The notes beneath the pieces were generated by a model that ran no database searches, was not told the origin of the DNA, and worked only from the letters and a program-made list of their open reading frames with translations. From contig NZ_JACXAE010000067.1 in NCBI RefSeq assembly GCF_014698965.1, positions 1 to 64,000 on the forward strand: DNA of 64,000 nt, in the 5' to 3' direction. The stretch is from Iningainema tapete BLCC-T55. GTDB lineage: Bacteria; Cyanobacteriota; Cyanobacteriia; Cyanobacteriales; Nostocaceae. Position 1 is the first letter of the stretch; each line of letters opens with the position of its first letter. Positions 28,649 through 36,653 of this stretch are shown here, piece by piece. A program made the translations under genes and the position numbers.

Positions 28649-29782
28649 CTAAGCTCTGTAACCTTGAAGAATGTTGACTTTGTTTTTTAGGACTGGTAAT
28701 GGTAGCAGTTTCATCATTATTTCTCGTAGTGCTACGGCAGCATGGTTCTCCCATTGACCAAGTTTTGCTGCTTGTAAAGACTCTTCAACAATCATTTTAG
28801 TACGGGCAAACCTTTGGGATTCATACTGTCGAAAAGCTGTTACTGCGGGGTGTGCAAGCAAACATTTGGTGACAACCAGCGCGTCTTCAAGTGCCATACA
28901 CGCCCCCTGCCCTAAAGTTGGCATGGTTGGATGTGCCGCATCCCCCAGCAGTGTGACATTCTGGTGACTCCAAGGTAAAGTAGGCACGCGATCGTACAGA
29001 TCGTTCCTGAGGATGTTTGCTTCATCGGTAGCTGCAATCAATTCAGGAATAGGTGCGCACCAATCTTGAAACATGGTTTGCAGCTCTCTTTTGCGCCCGA
29101 TCGCTGCATCAGCTTCTCCTAATGGTGCTTTAGCAGCGACATACCAGTACATCCGCCCTTTGCCCAGCGTCACAAAGCCAAAAGCTTTACCATTGCCTAA
29201 AAATTCACGGATGTAATCATGACGGTGTGTCTTAGGAATGTAATCAGTAAGACCGCGCCACGCCGTGAAACCACGGTATATTGTACCATCATCCAATAGT
29301 TGCGATCTTACACGCGAATTAAGACCATCAGCCCCAATCAAAGCATCGCCCTCGACTGTTAAACCAGAGGCGAAATGAGCATGAATTGTACTTGTTGTCT
29401 CAAACCGCTCAAACTCTTGACCTAAAACAAACTGCTCGCTTGGCAAGTTACGCCACAGTATAGCGTGCAAATCGGCGCGATGGATGCACATAGCAGGAAC
29501 CTCAAAATGGTCAACAGGTAAAGACATCAACTCCTCACCGCGTTGTGAGTTAAATTGATAACGTGTAATTAGTTGACCTTCACCTAACACATCTTCCAGC
29601 ACACCCAAATTTTTCAGAACATGGGTGGCGTTAGCCCAAATAGCCACTCCCGCACCCACCTCCCGCAGTTGGGGAGTTCTTTCATATACAGTGACATCGA
29701 ATTTAGCACGGTGAAGGGCGAGGGCAGTTGCTGCACCGCCAATCCCTCCTCCAACAATAATAATTTTCTTGGCTGTTGGCAT
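28649..29782 (-). CDS. FAD-dependent aromatic monooxygenase
   Basis: This 377-residue flavoprotein is of the salicylate/6-hydroxynicotinate hydroxylase type. It has the FAD Rossmann motif IIVGGGIGGAATALALHRA, the central DGLNSRVRS segment, and the GDAAHPTMPTLGQGACMALEDA motif that binds FAD ribityl and pyrophosphate. Such enzymes use NAD(P)H and O2 to hydroxylate an aromatic ring; the substrate is unknown. It is divergent from a TetR gene, with two to three shared inverted-repeat boxes between them, so it is probably repressed until its substrate or a related compound binds TetR. Confidence 0.9.
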   Translation of the reverse strand: MPTAKKIIIVGGGIGGAATALALHRAKFDVTVYERTPQLREVGAGVAIWANATHVLKNLGVLEDVLGEGQLITRYQFNSQRGEELMSLPVDHFEVPAMCIHRADLHAILWRNLPSEQFVLGQEFERFETTSTIHAHFASGLTVEGDALIGADGLNSRVRSQLLDDGTIYRGFTAWRGLTDYIPKTHRHDYIREFLGNGKAFGFVTLGKGRMYWYVAAKAPLGEADAAIGRKRELQTMFQDWCAPIPELIAATDEANILRNDLYDRVPTLPWSHQNVTLLGDAAHPTMPTLGQGACMALEDALVVTKCLLAHPAVTAFRQYESQRFARTKMIVEESLQAAKLGQWENHAAVALREIMMKLLPLPVLKNKVNILQGYRA

Positions 29783-29803
29783 ATATTTAAGTTCTTATTT
29801 ATT

Positions 29804-29827
29804 AATCAACTGACAAGTCTGTCGATT
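29804..29827. promoter_or_regulatory. TetR operator box 1
   Basis: AATCAACTGAC-aa-GTCTGTCGATT is an inverted repeat with 11-base arms and two mismatches. It lies 22 bases upstream of the monooxygenase start. The core TCAACTGAC...GTCGATTA recurs 55 bases away at 29859. Confidence 0.65.
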
Positions 29828-29858
29828 AACTTTCATTAAACGATTGGCTGTGTTTTTT

Positions 29859-29882
29859 GTCAACTGACTATTTGGTCGATTA
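29859..29882. promoter_or_regulatory. TetR operator box 2
   Basis: GTCAACTGAC and GGTCGATTA match both outer parts of box 1 over about 24 bases, with a diverged centre. A partial third copy (AACTGACAAATCAGATGAC) lies at 29923-29943, next to the TetR start. The palindrome at 29884 sits between boxes 2 and 3. Confidence 0.6.
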
Positions 29883-29883
29883 T

Positions 29884-29908
29884 GTAGAGACGCGCCATGG
29901 CGCGTCTA
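29884..29908. repeat. TAGAGACG-type palindrome within the divergent promoter
   Basis: Arms GTAGAGACGCGCC and GGCGCGTCTA form a 25-base palindrome, inserted between operator boxes 2 and 3. Confidence 0.8.
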
Positions 29909-29955
29909 AGGCAGGCTATACTAACTGACAAATCAGATGACAAGTAAAAAATGCC

Positions 29956-30600
29956 GTGGCTCGAAGAGCGAAAGTTGAGAAATCAAATACCAAACAGGTT
30001 CGAGATGCAGAGGCAACTCAAGCCATCATCTTGGCAGCAGCAGAAGAGGAGTTTGCTCAACATGGTTTAATTGCTGCTCGAACCGAAGCCATCGCCGCTA
30101 AAACTGGTGTGGCGAAATCGATGATTTATTACTACTTCAAAGATAAAGAAGGTTTGTATCAGGCGGTGTTAGAGCGATCGCACGCGGTACTATTGCAAAC
30201 CAATCAACAGCTAGACTTAGAGCAACTCTCTCCAGAGGTAGCTTTAGAAAAGTTTCTAGTTGCACTATTGGATTGTGTGTCTCGTCACCCAAAACTACCG
30301 ATGATTATGTTCCACGAAGCGGTACAGAATCAGGGAAAATACTACAAAGACGCTAGTTCAAGAGCCATTGATACAACATTGTTAGCAATTCTAGAGCGAG
30401 GTGTTGCAACGGGTGCATTTCGCCCTCTCGATCCCTTGCAAACGGCTATCAATATTATGGGGACATGCTTATTTTATTACATTGGTCATGGAAACTTCAA
30501 GCATCTTGCCTCTGGTAAACGCCCACTGGGTAAAGCAATGTTGGATGGGCATACTCTTGAGGCGATCGCTTTTATCTTGGCTGGTGTACGAAAATTCTAA
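29956..30600 (+). CDS. TetR-family transcriptional regulator
   Basis: This 214-residue protein has a basic N-terminal tail, then a TetR helix-turn-helix near residues 20-65 (QAIILAAAEEEFAQHGL, TEAIAAKTGVAKSMIYYYFKDKEGLYQAVL) and an all-helical ligand-binding domain. A GTG start is used. It is divergent from the FAD monooxygenase gene and probably represses it and itself from the inverted repeats at 29804, 29859 and 29923. A perfect 7-base hairpin (CTGGTAA/TTACCAG, 30601-30616) directly follows the stop. Confidence 0.9.
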   Translation: MARRAKVEKSNTKQVRDAEATQAIILAAAEEEFAQHGLIAARTEAIAAKTGVAKSMIYYYFKDKEGLYQAVLERSHAVLLQTNQQLDLEQLSPEVALEKFLVALLDCVSRHPKLPMIMFHEAVQNQGKYYKDASSRAIDTTLLAILERGVATGAFRPLDPLQTAINIMGTCLFYYIGHGNFKHLASGKRPLGKAMLDGHTLEAIAFILAGVRKF

Positions 30601-30648
30601 CTGGTAACATTACCAGGCGAGCATGTCTAATTTGTGCGGATTTTGATC

Positions 30649-30688
30649 AACGTGCGGTGATTTGTCTGAACGTGCGGTGATTTGTCTT
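30649..30688. repeat. Tandem 20-bp repeat
   Basis: AACGTGCGGTGATTTGTCTG and its near-identical next unit run head to tail, with a degraded third unit before them (TGTGCGGATTTTGATC). They abut the palindrome at 30689. Confidence 0.7.
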
Positions 30689-30712
30689 GACGTTCCGCCG
30701 GAACGTCTCTAC
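30689..30712. repeat. Half TAGAGACG palindrome next to the transposase remnant
   Basis: GACGTTCCGCCGGAACGTC has the same core as the copies at 14023 and 30944. The left outer arm is lost, the right arm (TCTCTAC) remains. It overlaps the 3' end of the transposase remnant. Confidence 0.8.
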
Positions 30713-30915
30713 GGGTGATTGGTGGGAATGCGATAATGTGTGTCTAATTCCCATGTGGTGGGATTATTCACAATATATTGCCGAATTCGATTTAGGGATT
30801 CTTCATCACGAATAATATGATCGTGAAATCTTGTTTGCCAACGAAAATCAGGGTATCCAGCCGCCCAAATTTGTTTTGTACAAACCGATTTGAATTGACT
30901 AATTATTGAACCCAA
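30709..30915 (-). pseudogene. REP-associated (Y1/IS200-like) transposase, C-terminal remnant
   Basis: Read on the minus strand, 68 residues match the end of REP-associated tyrosine transposases: LGSIISQFKSV-type helix, FRWQTRFHDHIIRDEESLNRIRQYIVNNP, and a short tail. The N-terminal half with the HUH metal motif is missing, so it cannot act. The catalytic Tyr region would lie in the Q-F-K-S helix family position. It is flanked by palindromes of the same family on both sides (30689-30712 and 30944-30972), the usual RAYT setting. Confidence 0.78.
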
Positions 30916-30943
30916 TGAATTAGGTTTTAATCGGGGAATATCC

Positions 30944-30972
30944 GTAGAGACGTTCCGCCGGAACGTCTCTAC
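30944..30972. repeat. TAGAGACG-type palindrome flanking the transposase remnant
   Basis: Arms GTAGAGACGTTCC and GGAACGTCTCTAC are perfect. It lies upstream of the transposase remnant and matches the copy on the other side. Confidence 0.88.
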
Positions 30973-31150
30973 ATGGGGAACGTTTCTACCACAATAATTT
31001 TGTCAGTTAGCAATGTCTTCGGTATTAATGCTAATGTGAAAATTTATAGTTTCTTTAAATTATTGTCCTTTCATCTTTACCAAGGTATACTTTGGCAGTA
31101 AAAAGTTATAGTTCATACATTAAACAGTGCATCCACCAAGTAAAAATTTC

Positions 31151-32656
31151 ATGAAAAAACGCCAAGCATTGCTGTTATCACTGTTATTTGGAGCAATACT
31201 GCTAATTAACAGTATAATATCTCATAGCTATCCCCTACAAGCAGCCTCGTCAGTTGGCAAGGAAACACTGACGATGATTACCTCCCCTGACTATCCTCCT
31301 TACGAGTATTACGATACCAAGGTTGGCGAAAGAAAAATTGTTGGCTTTGATATTGATGTTGCAGGTGCGATCGCTCAACAACTTGGTTTTAAACTCAAAG
31401 TAATGGAGTCGGATTTTAACGGTTTAATTCCTGCACTCCAAGCCAATCGGGCTGACTTTGTTATGGCTGGGATGACTCCCACGGAAGAACGGAAGAAAAA
31501 CGCAGATTTCTCTATTATTTATTATGAAGCGAAAGATACAATTGTTGCTCCGAAAACAAGTAATATCAAAACAATCAAAGAATTATCAGGGAAAAAAGTA
31601 GGAGTTCAACTAGGAACAATTCAAGAGCAAAATGCCAAGAGAATTTCTGTCAAAGTCGATGGGATTGAAATCAAACAACTCAATAAAGTTCCTGAAGTAA
31701 TTCAAGAAATCAAATCTAAACGCATTGATGCAGCTATAGTTGAAGATACTGTGGCTAAAGGCTTTGCTGCAGCCAACCCAGAATTAGAGTTTAACGTCAT
31801 TCCTCCTGACAGGGCAACTGGTTCGGCGATCGCCTTTCCCAAAGGTTCACCATTAGTAGAACCATTCAATAAAGTCCTACAACAACTCAAAGACAACTGT
31901 GAACTAGAAAAACTTGCAGCCAAGTGGTTCTCCGCCAATACTATAGCAGATGCAGCGTCAACAGTACCTCCAGCAAAAACCGGACTGAATATAGACTTTA
32001 CAAGAATAATTCCCGACATTCCCTTTATCCTTCAGGGAATACCCTTAACTTTATTGTTCACAATATTATCAGCATTACTAGGTTTAATTTGGGGAACAGT
32101 ACTATCATTGTTGAAGATTTCCGGTATTAAGCTGCTGGGTTGGTTTGCTAACGCCTACACCTCCATATTTAGAGGCACACCATTACTATTACAATTAGCT
32201 CTAGTTTACTACGCAACTCCCCAACTTACAGGATTCGACATTTCCGCATTGCAGGCGGGTGTACTAACTTTTACCCTTAACTCTGGCGCGTATATGTCAG
32301 AAACCATCCGAGGTGGAATTCAAGCAGTAGATAAAGGGCAAAGTGAAGCGGCTATGTCAATGGGTATTTCCTACTGGTTGATGATGTGGGATATAATTTT
32401 ACCGCAAGCGTTGAAGAACATTCTCCCCGCTTTGGTAAATGAAACTATTGGACTGTTGAAAGATTCCGCTTTAGTGTCAACCGTTGGTGTAGTGGAAATA
32501 TTACGCAGCGCCCAAATCGTCGGTGCGAACAAATATATCTACTTTGAACCACTGCTGTTTGCTGGGTTAATTTACTACGTTTTAGTTATGGCTTTGACGA
32601 GTGGTGCATCTGTTCTGGAGAGGAGGCTAAGACGCGGTGAAAAGCGGGCGCTCTAG
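31151..32656 (+). CDS. Amino-acid ABC transporter: fused binding protein and permease
   Basis: This 501-residue protein joins two parts of a polar amino-acid importer. Residues 1-27 are a signal-anchor, about 40-265 a SBP_bac_3 binding domain (MITSPDYPPYEYYD, GFDIDVAGAIAQQLGF, FVMAGMTPTEER, GVQLGTIQEQNAK), and about 285-500 a GlnP-type permease with five helices and the EAA-like loop (GQSEAAMSMGISYWLMMWDIILPQAL). The ATPase subunit is not adjacent. ATG 31151 begins the signal segment; the GTG at 31127 is less likely. The fusion is a known cyanobacterial and Gram-positive arrangement for glutamine or basic amino acids. Confidence 0.93.
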   Translation: MKKRQALLLSLLFGAILLINSIISHSYPLQAASSVGKETLTMITSPDYPPYEYYDTKVGERKIVGFDIDVAGAIAQQLGFKLKVMESDFNGLIPALQANRADFVMAGMTPTEERKKNADFSIIYYEAKDTIVAPKTSNIKTIKELSGKKVGVQLGTIQEQNAKRISVKVDGIEIKQLNKVPEVIQEIKSKRIDAAIVEDTVAKGFAAANPELEFNVIPPDRATGSAIAFPKGSPLVEPFNKVLQQLKDNCELEKLAAKWFSANTIADAASTVPPAKTGLNIDFTRIIPDIPFILQGIPLTLLFTILSALLGLIWGTVLSLLKISGIKLLGWFANAYTSIFRGTPLLLQLALVYYATPQLTGFDISALQAGVLTFTLNSGAYMSETIRGGIQAVDKGQSEAAMSMGISYWLMMWDIILPQALKNILPALVNETIGLLKDSALVSTVGVVEILRSAQIVGANKYIYFEPLLFAGLIYYVLVMALTSGASVLERRLRRGEKRAL

Positions 32657-32677
32657 CAGGGCTATTTTCCAATTTAA

Positions 32678-32726
32678 CCTAAGAATAAATTCTTAGGCTC
32701 ATAGCTGAAGTCGGCTTAAGCCGACT
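32678..32726. repeat. Two palindromes after the ABC transporter gene
   Basis: CCTAAGAATAAATTCTTAGG (32678-32697) and AGTCGGCTTAAGCCGACT (32709-32726) are adjacent perfect or near-perfect palindromes. They begin about 20 bases past the stop and may act as terminators; neither is followed by a T run. The second is a known Nostocales repeat type. Confidence 0.7.
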
Positions 32727-32795
32727 AGAACTGTTATTAAAAACTATAATTAAGTGTGTTTGAGCAGCCCAGCATATGGGAGTAGGCAAAGCTCT

Positions 32796-33338
32796 ATGAT
32801 AGTCACTGTTCGCGATCCCAAAATTTTAAAAAGTTTAGAACCAGAGAAAGTGCGTACCTATCTTCAGATGCATCACTGGCAGGAGCAAAGACAGATTGAA
32901 GATAAAGCTGCTATTTGGACTCGTAAAAATGAAACAGGACAAGAGTTTGAAATTCTGTTACCACTAAAGTCGGAATTTTTGGACTTTCCTCGTCGGATGG
33001 CTGAGGTGTTGCAAACTTTGGAGGAAGCTTCGCAAACCTCCCAATTAGAAATCCTTGGCGATCTGTTTACCTCAGCATCTAATGTCACAATCCAAGGTAT
33101 TGTGACAAACCTACAAGAAGGAGCCACTACTGTCCAAGTAACTCTCATGGGTGTTATTGTGGATAAACTCCGACGTATCTTACTTGAATTAGATGAACCT
33201 GTTTATGAACTAGCCGTTAAAGCTTATCAAGCCAGGATTCCAGTTCTCTGCCAAGGGGATTTAGTGAAACAGAGTCGCTCCTTTATACTTCACAATCCTC
33301 ATAACTTTACTTTGGATTTGGAGGCATGGAATAGCTAA
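32796..33338 (+). CDS. Protein of unknown function
   Basis: I do not recognise a family. Read from ATG 32796 it has 180 residues, no signal peptide and no membrane segment. The first 60 residues (RTYLQMHHWQEQRQIEDKAAIWTRKN) are charged; a central LPLKSEFLDFPRRMAEVLQTLEE is followed by beta-rich VTIQGIVTNLQEGATTVQVTLMGV and a C-terminal VKAYQARIPVLCQGDLVKQ. The latter half resembles small beta-domains. A longer start at 32754 would add a tail with no clear function. Probably cytosolic. Confidence 0.6.
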   Translation: MIVTVRDPKILKSLEPEKVRTYLQMHHWQEQRQIEDKAAIWTRKNETGQEFEILLPLKSEFLDFPRRMAEVLQTLEEASQTSQLEILGDLFTSASNVTIQGIVTNLQEGATTVQVTLMGVIVDKLRRILLELDEPVYELAVKAYQARIPVLCQGDLVKQSRSFILHNPHNFTLDLEAWNS

Positions 33339-33341
33339 TAG

Positions 33342-33546
33342 CTAATTTTCCATAATTGAGAAAATCTGGATTTGTGTAACTCTGTACATTGGCTTTGTGG
33401 GTTTTTCTGTTGTGATCAACTTATCAGCTTTGAGCCGGATTGCGGCGGCAACATGAAGTGCATCCATTGAAGCTAAACCATAGGCACAGGCAAGCTGGGG
33501 CGGTAATGAGTACACCAGAGTCAATATAAGTTTTCTTACGACTCAA
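33342..33546 (-). pseudogene. PIN-domain toxin remnant with internal deletion
   Basis: The minus strand opens SRKKTYIDSGVLITA, the start of a PIN nuclease with its first Asp. It then jumps frame to AYGLASMDALHVAAAIRLKADKLITTEKPT, the end of a PIN domain with its later Asp (MDALH). About 90 residues are missing, including the central acidic residue. An antitoxin remnant precedes it. Confidence 0.75.
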
Positions 33547-33607
33547 GGTAGTCACCCTGACGTTCTGCAAGCTCTTGTTCGATTTCTGCTTCATTGAGCA
33601 ATCGCAT
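33536..33607 (-). pseudogene. Antitoxin remnant before the PIN remnant
   Basis: A 23-residue frame, MRLLNEAEIEQELAERQGDY plus LES, overlaps the PIN start. It looks like the C-terminal, toxin-binding part of a VapB-like antitoxin. No DNA-binding half is visible upstream. Confidence 0.5.
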
Positions 33608-33756
33608 TCCAGAGGCTCAAGGTTGGTCTTTAACGGAGATATTGAGAAGTTATCCAGGCATAACAGTGGAAGATATCTAGGTATGTTTGAGTTATGCTAG
33701 TACAGTCCTAAAAGTAGAAAAGGTCTATTAATAACTAACGGCTAACATCTAAAGAC

Positions 33757-33812
33757 AATTAGCAATTAACAATTCCCCAATTAGCAATTCCCCAATTAAC
33801 AATTAGCAATCA
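33757..33812. repeat. AACAATT/CCCC heptamer array, left of the toxin-antitoxin pair
   Basis: Units of AATTAACAATTCCCC and AATTAGCAATT repeat upstream of the intact PIN pair. The same array type begins at its other end (34602). Confidence 0.8.
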
Positions 33813-33829
33813 ACAAAAGGATAAATTTG

Positions 33830-34183
33830 ATGACTACCGATTTACTGAAAACCCCAGACGATAACTTACCCAAACTAAATTATTCGGTATTAATTGAAAA
33901 AAAAGAAGATGGATATCAAGCAACTGTTTGGGGAATGCCTGAATATCAAGTATTTGCTGCTACCCGCGAAGAAGCACTTTCCAATCTGCATCAGCTTATA
34001 AATGCTCGTTTGCAAAAAGTGGAAATAGTTTCTCAGGAAATTGAACTGTCAAAATCTGAGCATCCTTGGATGAAATTTGCAGGTATGTATCAAAATAATC
34101 CACTTTTTAATGAGGTTCTGGCATCTATAGAAAGTTATCGCCGTGAACTTGATGCAGAAATGGACGTTGAGGATGAAGCTTAA
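33830..34183 (+). CDS. HicB-like antitoxin candidate
   Basis: This 117-residue acidic protein has a HicB-like N-terminal segment (YSVLIEKKEDGYQATVWGMPEYQVFAATREEALSNLHQLI) that resembles the partial RNase-H-like HicB fold, and an acidic C-terminal helix (RRELDAEMDVEDEA). ATG 33830 is used; the TTG at 33827 is less likely. The stop overlaps the next start (TAATG), which supports co-translation with the PIN gene. As the first gene of the pair it is likely the antitoxin. Confidence 0.78.
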   Translation: MTTDLLKTPDDNLPKLNYSVLIEKKEDGYQATVWGMPEYQVFAATREEALSNLHQLINARLQKVEIVSQEIELSKSEHPWMKFAGMYQNNPLFNEVLASIESYRRELDAEMDVEDEA

Positions 34184-34614
34184 TGAGTTTGTGGATACTG
34201 GATACAGATACTCTTTCTCTTTTTCAAAACCAACATCCACTAGTGAAACAGCGTGTAAATCAAGTTAGCCTTAAAGAAATCGCTGTTACCGTGATTACAG
34301 TAGAAGAGCAAATGCGTGGTTGGCTTAATGTAATCAGACAATCTTCTCAAGAGCAAAGGCTGATGTGGGGTTATTTAGGATTGCGACAGGGAGTCGAATT
34401 CTTCAACACAATCAAAATACTTGATTTTGACCAAAATTCAGCCAGTCGCTACGCAGAATTACTGCGTCAAAAAATCCGTATCGGTAGACAAGATTTACGA
34501 ATTGCGGTAATCGCGATTTCCAATAATGGTATTTTAGTAACACGCAATCAGCGTGATTTTTCCCGTGTACCTGGATTGCAGTTTGAAGATTGGACAATTA
34601 CTATTAACAATTAA
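34183..34614 (+). CDS. PIN-domain toxin (VapC-like)
   Basis: This 143-residue protein has the PIN RNase acidic residues: LWILDTDTLSLFQ (N-terminal Asp), VTVITVEEQMRGWL (Glu), and RIGRQDLRIAVIAISNNGILVTRNQRDF (two Asp). VapC-type toxins cleave tRNA or rRNA with Mg. It overlaps the antitoxin gene by one base. The last residues (TITINN, stop) are encoded by the first unit of the heptamer array, so the repeat has either reached or replaced the native end. Confidence 0.87.
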   Translation: MSLWILDTDTLSLFQNQHPLVKQRVNQVSLKEIAVTVITVEEQMRGWLNVIRQSSQEQRLMWGYLGLRQGVEFFNTIKILDFDQNSASRYAELLRQKIRIGRQDLRIAVIAISNNGILVTRNQRDFSRVPGLQFEDWTITINN

Positions 34615-34718
34615 CAATTCCCCAATTAACAATTCCCCAATTTGCAACCAAAAATTAACAATTCCCCAATTCGCAATTAACAATTCTTCTATTAGCAATT
34701 AGCAATTAACAATTAGCA
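34602..34718. repeat. AACAATT/CCCC heptamer array, right of the toxin-antitoxin pair
   Basis: About 117 bases of ATTAACAATTCCCC, ATTAGCAATT and related units follow and slightly overlap the PIN gene. Together with 33757-33812 they flank the pair on both sides. Confidence 0.8.
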
Positions 34719-35113
34719 TACCTACTCAACGCCTCAGCCCCAACCAAATACCGCGTTACCTGTTTAATTTCCTTCGCATCACCTACAAGCTTTTTGGCTG
34801 GATTTTGAATCGTTAATAGTTGTGGATTGGGAGTGTTGCAACCCCAAACAACATAGAGCCAGTAGGAATCTCCTAATTGCTGTGCCTTGCGCCACTCATT
34901 CATTGTTAACGAAACTGGTTGGTTAAAGTGCTTTCGCCCTTTAACTTCAATCCGTCTTACTGGTGCCATCCCTCCAGCCGCTACTTTTGCTGCCAACTTC
35001 ATCTGTTTGCTTTGCTGCTCAATGCCGACTTCCACTTGTTTACGAATTTCTTCAAGCCACTGTGCATATTTATAATCTGCTTGCTCAAGCAGTTGAAATG
35101 CTGCACTAATCAC
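34706..35113 (-). pseudogene. DUF3883-domain fragment
   Basis: A 135-residue frame contains the DUF3883 signature: VRRIEVKGRKHFNQPVSLTMNEWRKAQQLG followed by YWLYVVWGC and IQNPAKKL. DUF3883 is usually the C-terminal nuclease-like part of large SNF2 helicases or restriction and anti-phage proteins. Upstream of the GTG start, an in-frame TAG lies about 45 bases away and no helicase domain is seen within the window. It is probably the surviving 3' end of a larger gene. It is possible but unlikely that it works alone. Confidence 0.6.
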
Positions 35114-36058
35114 CTCCAGAGCAGGCGCAGATGCAATACTTTCGGCAAGATATTGCTATATTCGCGCAACGCGATCGCTCAGTAAATCGACACACTTTTA
35201 AATCTGCATTATTGAGTGAACGGATATATTCAAAATTATACATTACTATTATAAAAATTACATCCCGCTAGCATCAGATTTAAAAATGTATTTATCATTA
35301 CACTACTGTATTGTCGTATTTATTACCTTAGACTGATGCGCAAGCTAACATCTGTAGTTTGGTAGATAATTATGGAAATTTTAGGTTAATTACCTACTTT
35401 TTAGTTAAACAAAAAGGATATTTTGTTGTTCCCAAAGTCATGAAACTATAACTTTTAAGTAAAAATACTATTTTTAATAGTATTAGTTTAAACTTATATT
35501 ACAAAAAGTGGATTTGATCTTTCCCAGTTTTAACCACTACAAATTCTAAGCAAAAGGTGTAAAACTTATGTTAAAATGCCATATGCTCCAGTTCCTCTCA
35601 ATATTTACTAGTAACGCTCTCTAAGGGTAAAAATGTTATGATTTTGCCAATAACTTTCTGTAATTGGTGTTTACTTTTGCTCATGCCTACGAAAAATTGC
35701 CTTAAATGTACCCAATAATTTTTAGTACAAATTTTTACAAAGTAATATTTATTTGCATTAATATTTGAGAATCCAGTACAAACACGGGTACAATTTTTAA
35801 GAAAATATTAAAAAATCAATACAGAAATTAAGTTTCTGCTACAAACAAAATATTGTTTAACACCAATACTGTTAGAAGGTGATGTCATTTCCACATTATA
35901 AAGTGTGATGACAGTCAATTTTGTCGAAAAAATAAAGAAGATATCCGACTAAATGTGCTACCGCCACTAGTCGAATTGCATCCTTTTTGGAATTCATTGT
36001 CAGCGAACTTATTTTCTACTAAATTAAGCCAACCAAAATAAAAACGAAAACAAGCTTT
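35114..36058. other. Long AT-rich spacer
   Basis: No supported gene lies in these 945 bases; all six frames are closed often and no family is recognised. It is unusually rich in runs of A and T. It precedes the SET-domain gene and must hold its promoter, but I cannot assign a -10 box or NtcA site (no GTA-N8-TAC seen). Confidence 0.55.
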
Positions 36059-36586
36059 ATGCTGCAGGTTCAAGCTAACACTACTGCTAAGGGAACTGGG
36101 CTGATTACTACTTCAGCAATCAAGAAGGGTACAGTCTTCTACAAAATTACGAATTACGAAATCATACACCAGCCCACCTACACAAGCGTTCAGGTAGGTT
36201 TGGAAACACATATGGAAGAGCCAACGCTTAGACACCTTAATCACTCGTGCAGTCCAAACATAATAATAGACACTGTAGCTTTCGAGTGTCGTGCATTGCG
36301 AGACATTGAACCATATGAAGAACTTAGCTTTTTTTACCCCAGCACAGAATGGGATATGAATCGCCCTTTTGTATGCCTGTGCGGCTCTCCACAGTGCATA
36401 CGAATTATTATTGGTGCAAAATATCAGTCTTTAGATACGTTAAGCCGCTATTTTATCAATCGCCATGTTCATACTAAAGCTCTGAACAGCCTGCAAGCAA
36501 CAGTTCTTGAGCAGGGTGTCGTTGTGGAACCAATAGATGATCTGAGGATAGAAGAACATACTTTCAGTCTATTGCACAAAGCTTAA
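36059..36586 (+). CDS. SET-domain protein (lysine methyltransferase-like)
   Basis: This 175-residue protein has the SET fold used by protein lysine methyltransferases: KGTGLITTSAIKKGTVFY (N-terminal SET strands), LRHLNHSCSPN (the NHSCxPN S-adenosylmethionine and substrate motif), RDIEPYEELSFFYP (the EEL..FY motif with the catalytic Tyr), and a post-SET-like CLCGSPQC cluster that may bind zinc. SET proteins are uncommon in bacteria. It is soluble and has no extra domains. The DUF3865 gene follows 67 bases later in the same direction. The substrate is unknown; the neighbour is an obvious candidate. Confidence 0.87.
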   Translation: MLQVQANTTAKGTGLITTSAIKKGTVFYKITNYEIIHQPTYTSVQVGLETHMEEPTLRHLNHSCSPNIIIDTVAFECRALRDIEPYEELSFFYPSTEWDMNRPFVCLCGSPQCIRIIIGAKYQSLDTLSRYFINRHVHTKALNSLQATVLEQGVVVEPIDDLRIEEHTFSLLHKA

Positions 36587-36653
36587 CAAAAAGCTACTGT
36601 GCTGTTCTTTGCATACACACATAACAATCTCAGAAAAAGGGAGTTCAATCATC

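Noticed and set aside
33757-34718. Heptamer arrays as a CRISPR array
   Set aside because: Units are 7-15 bases with no spacers of constant length and no cas genes nearby.
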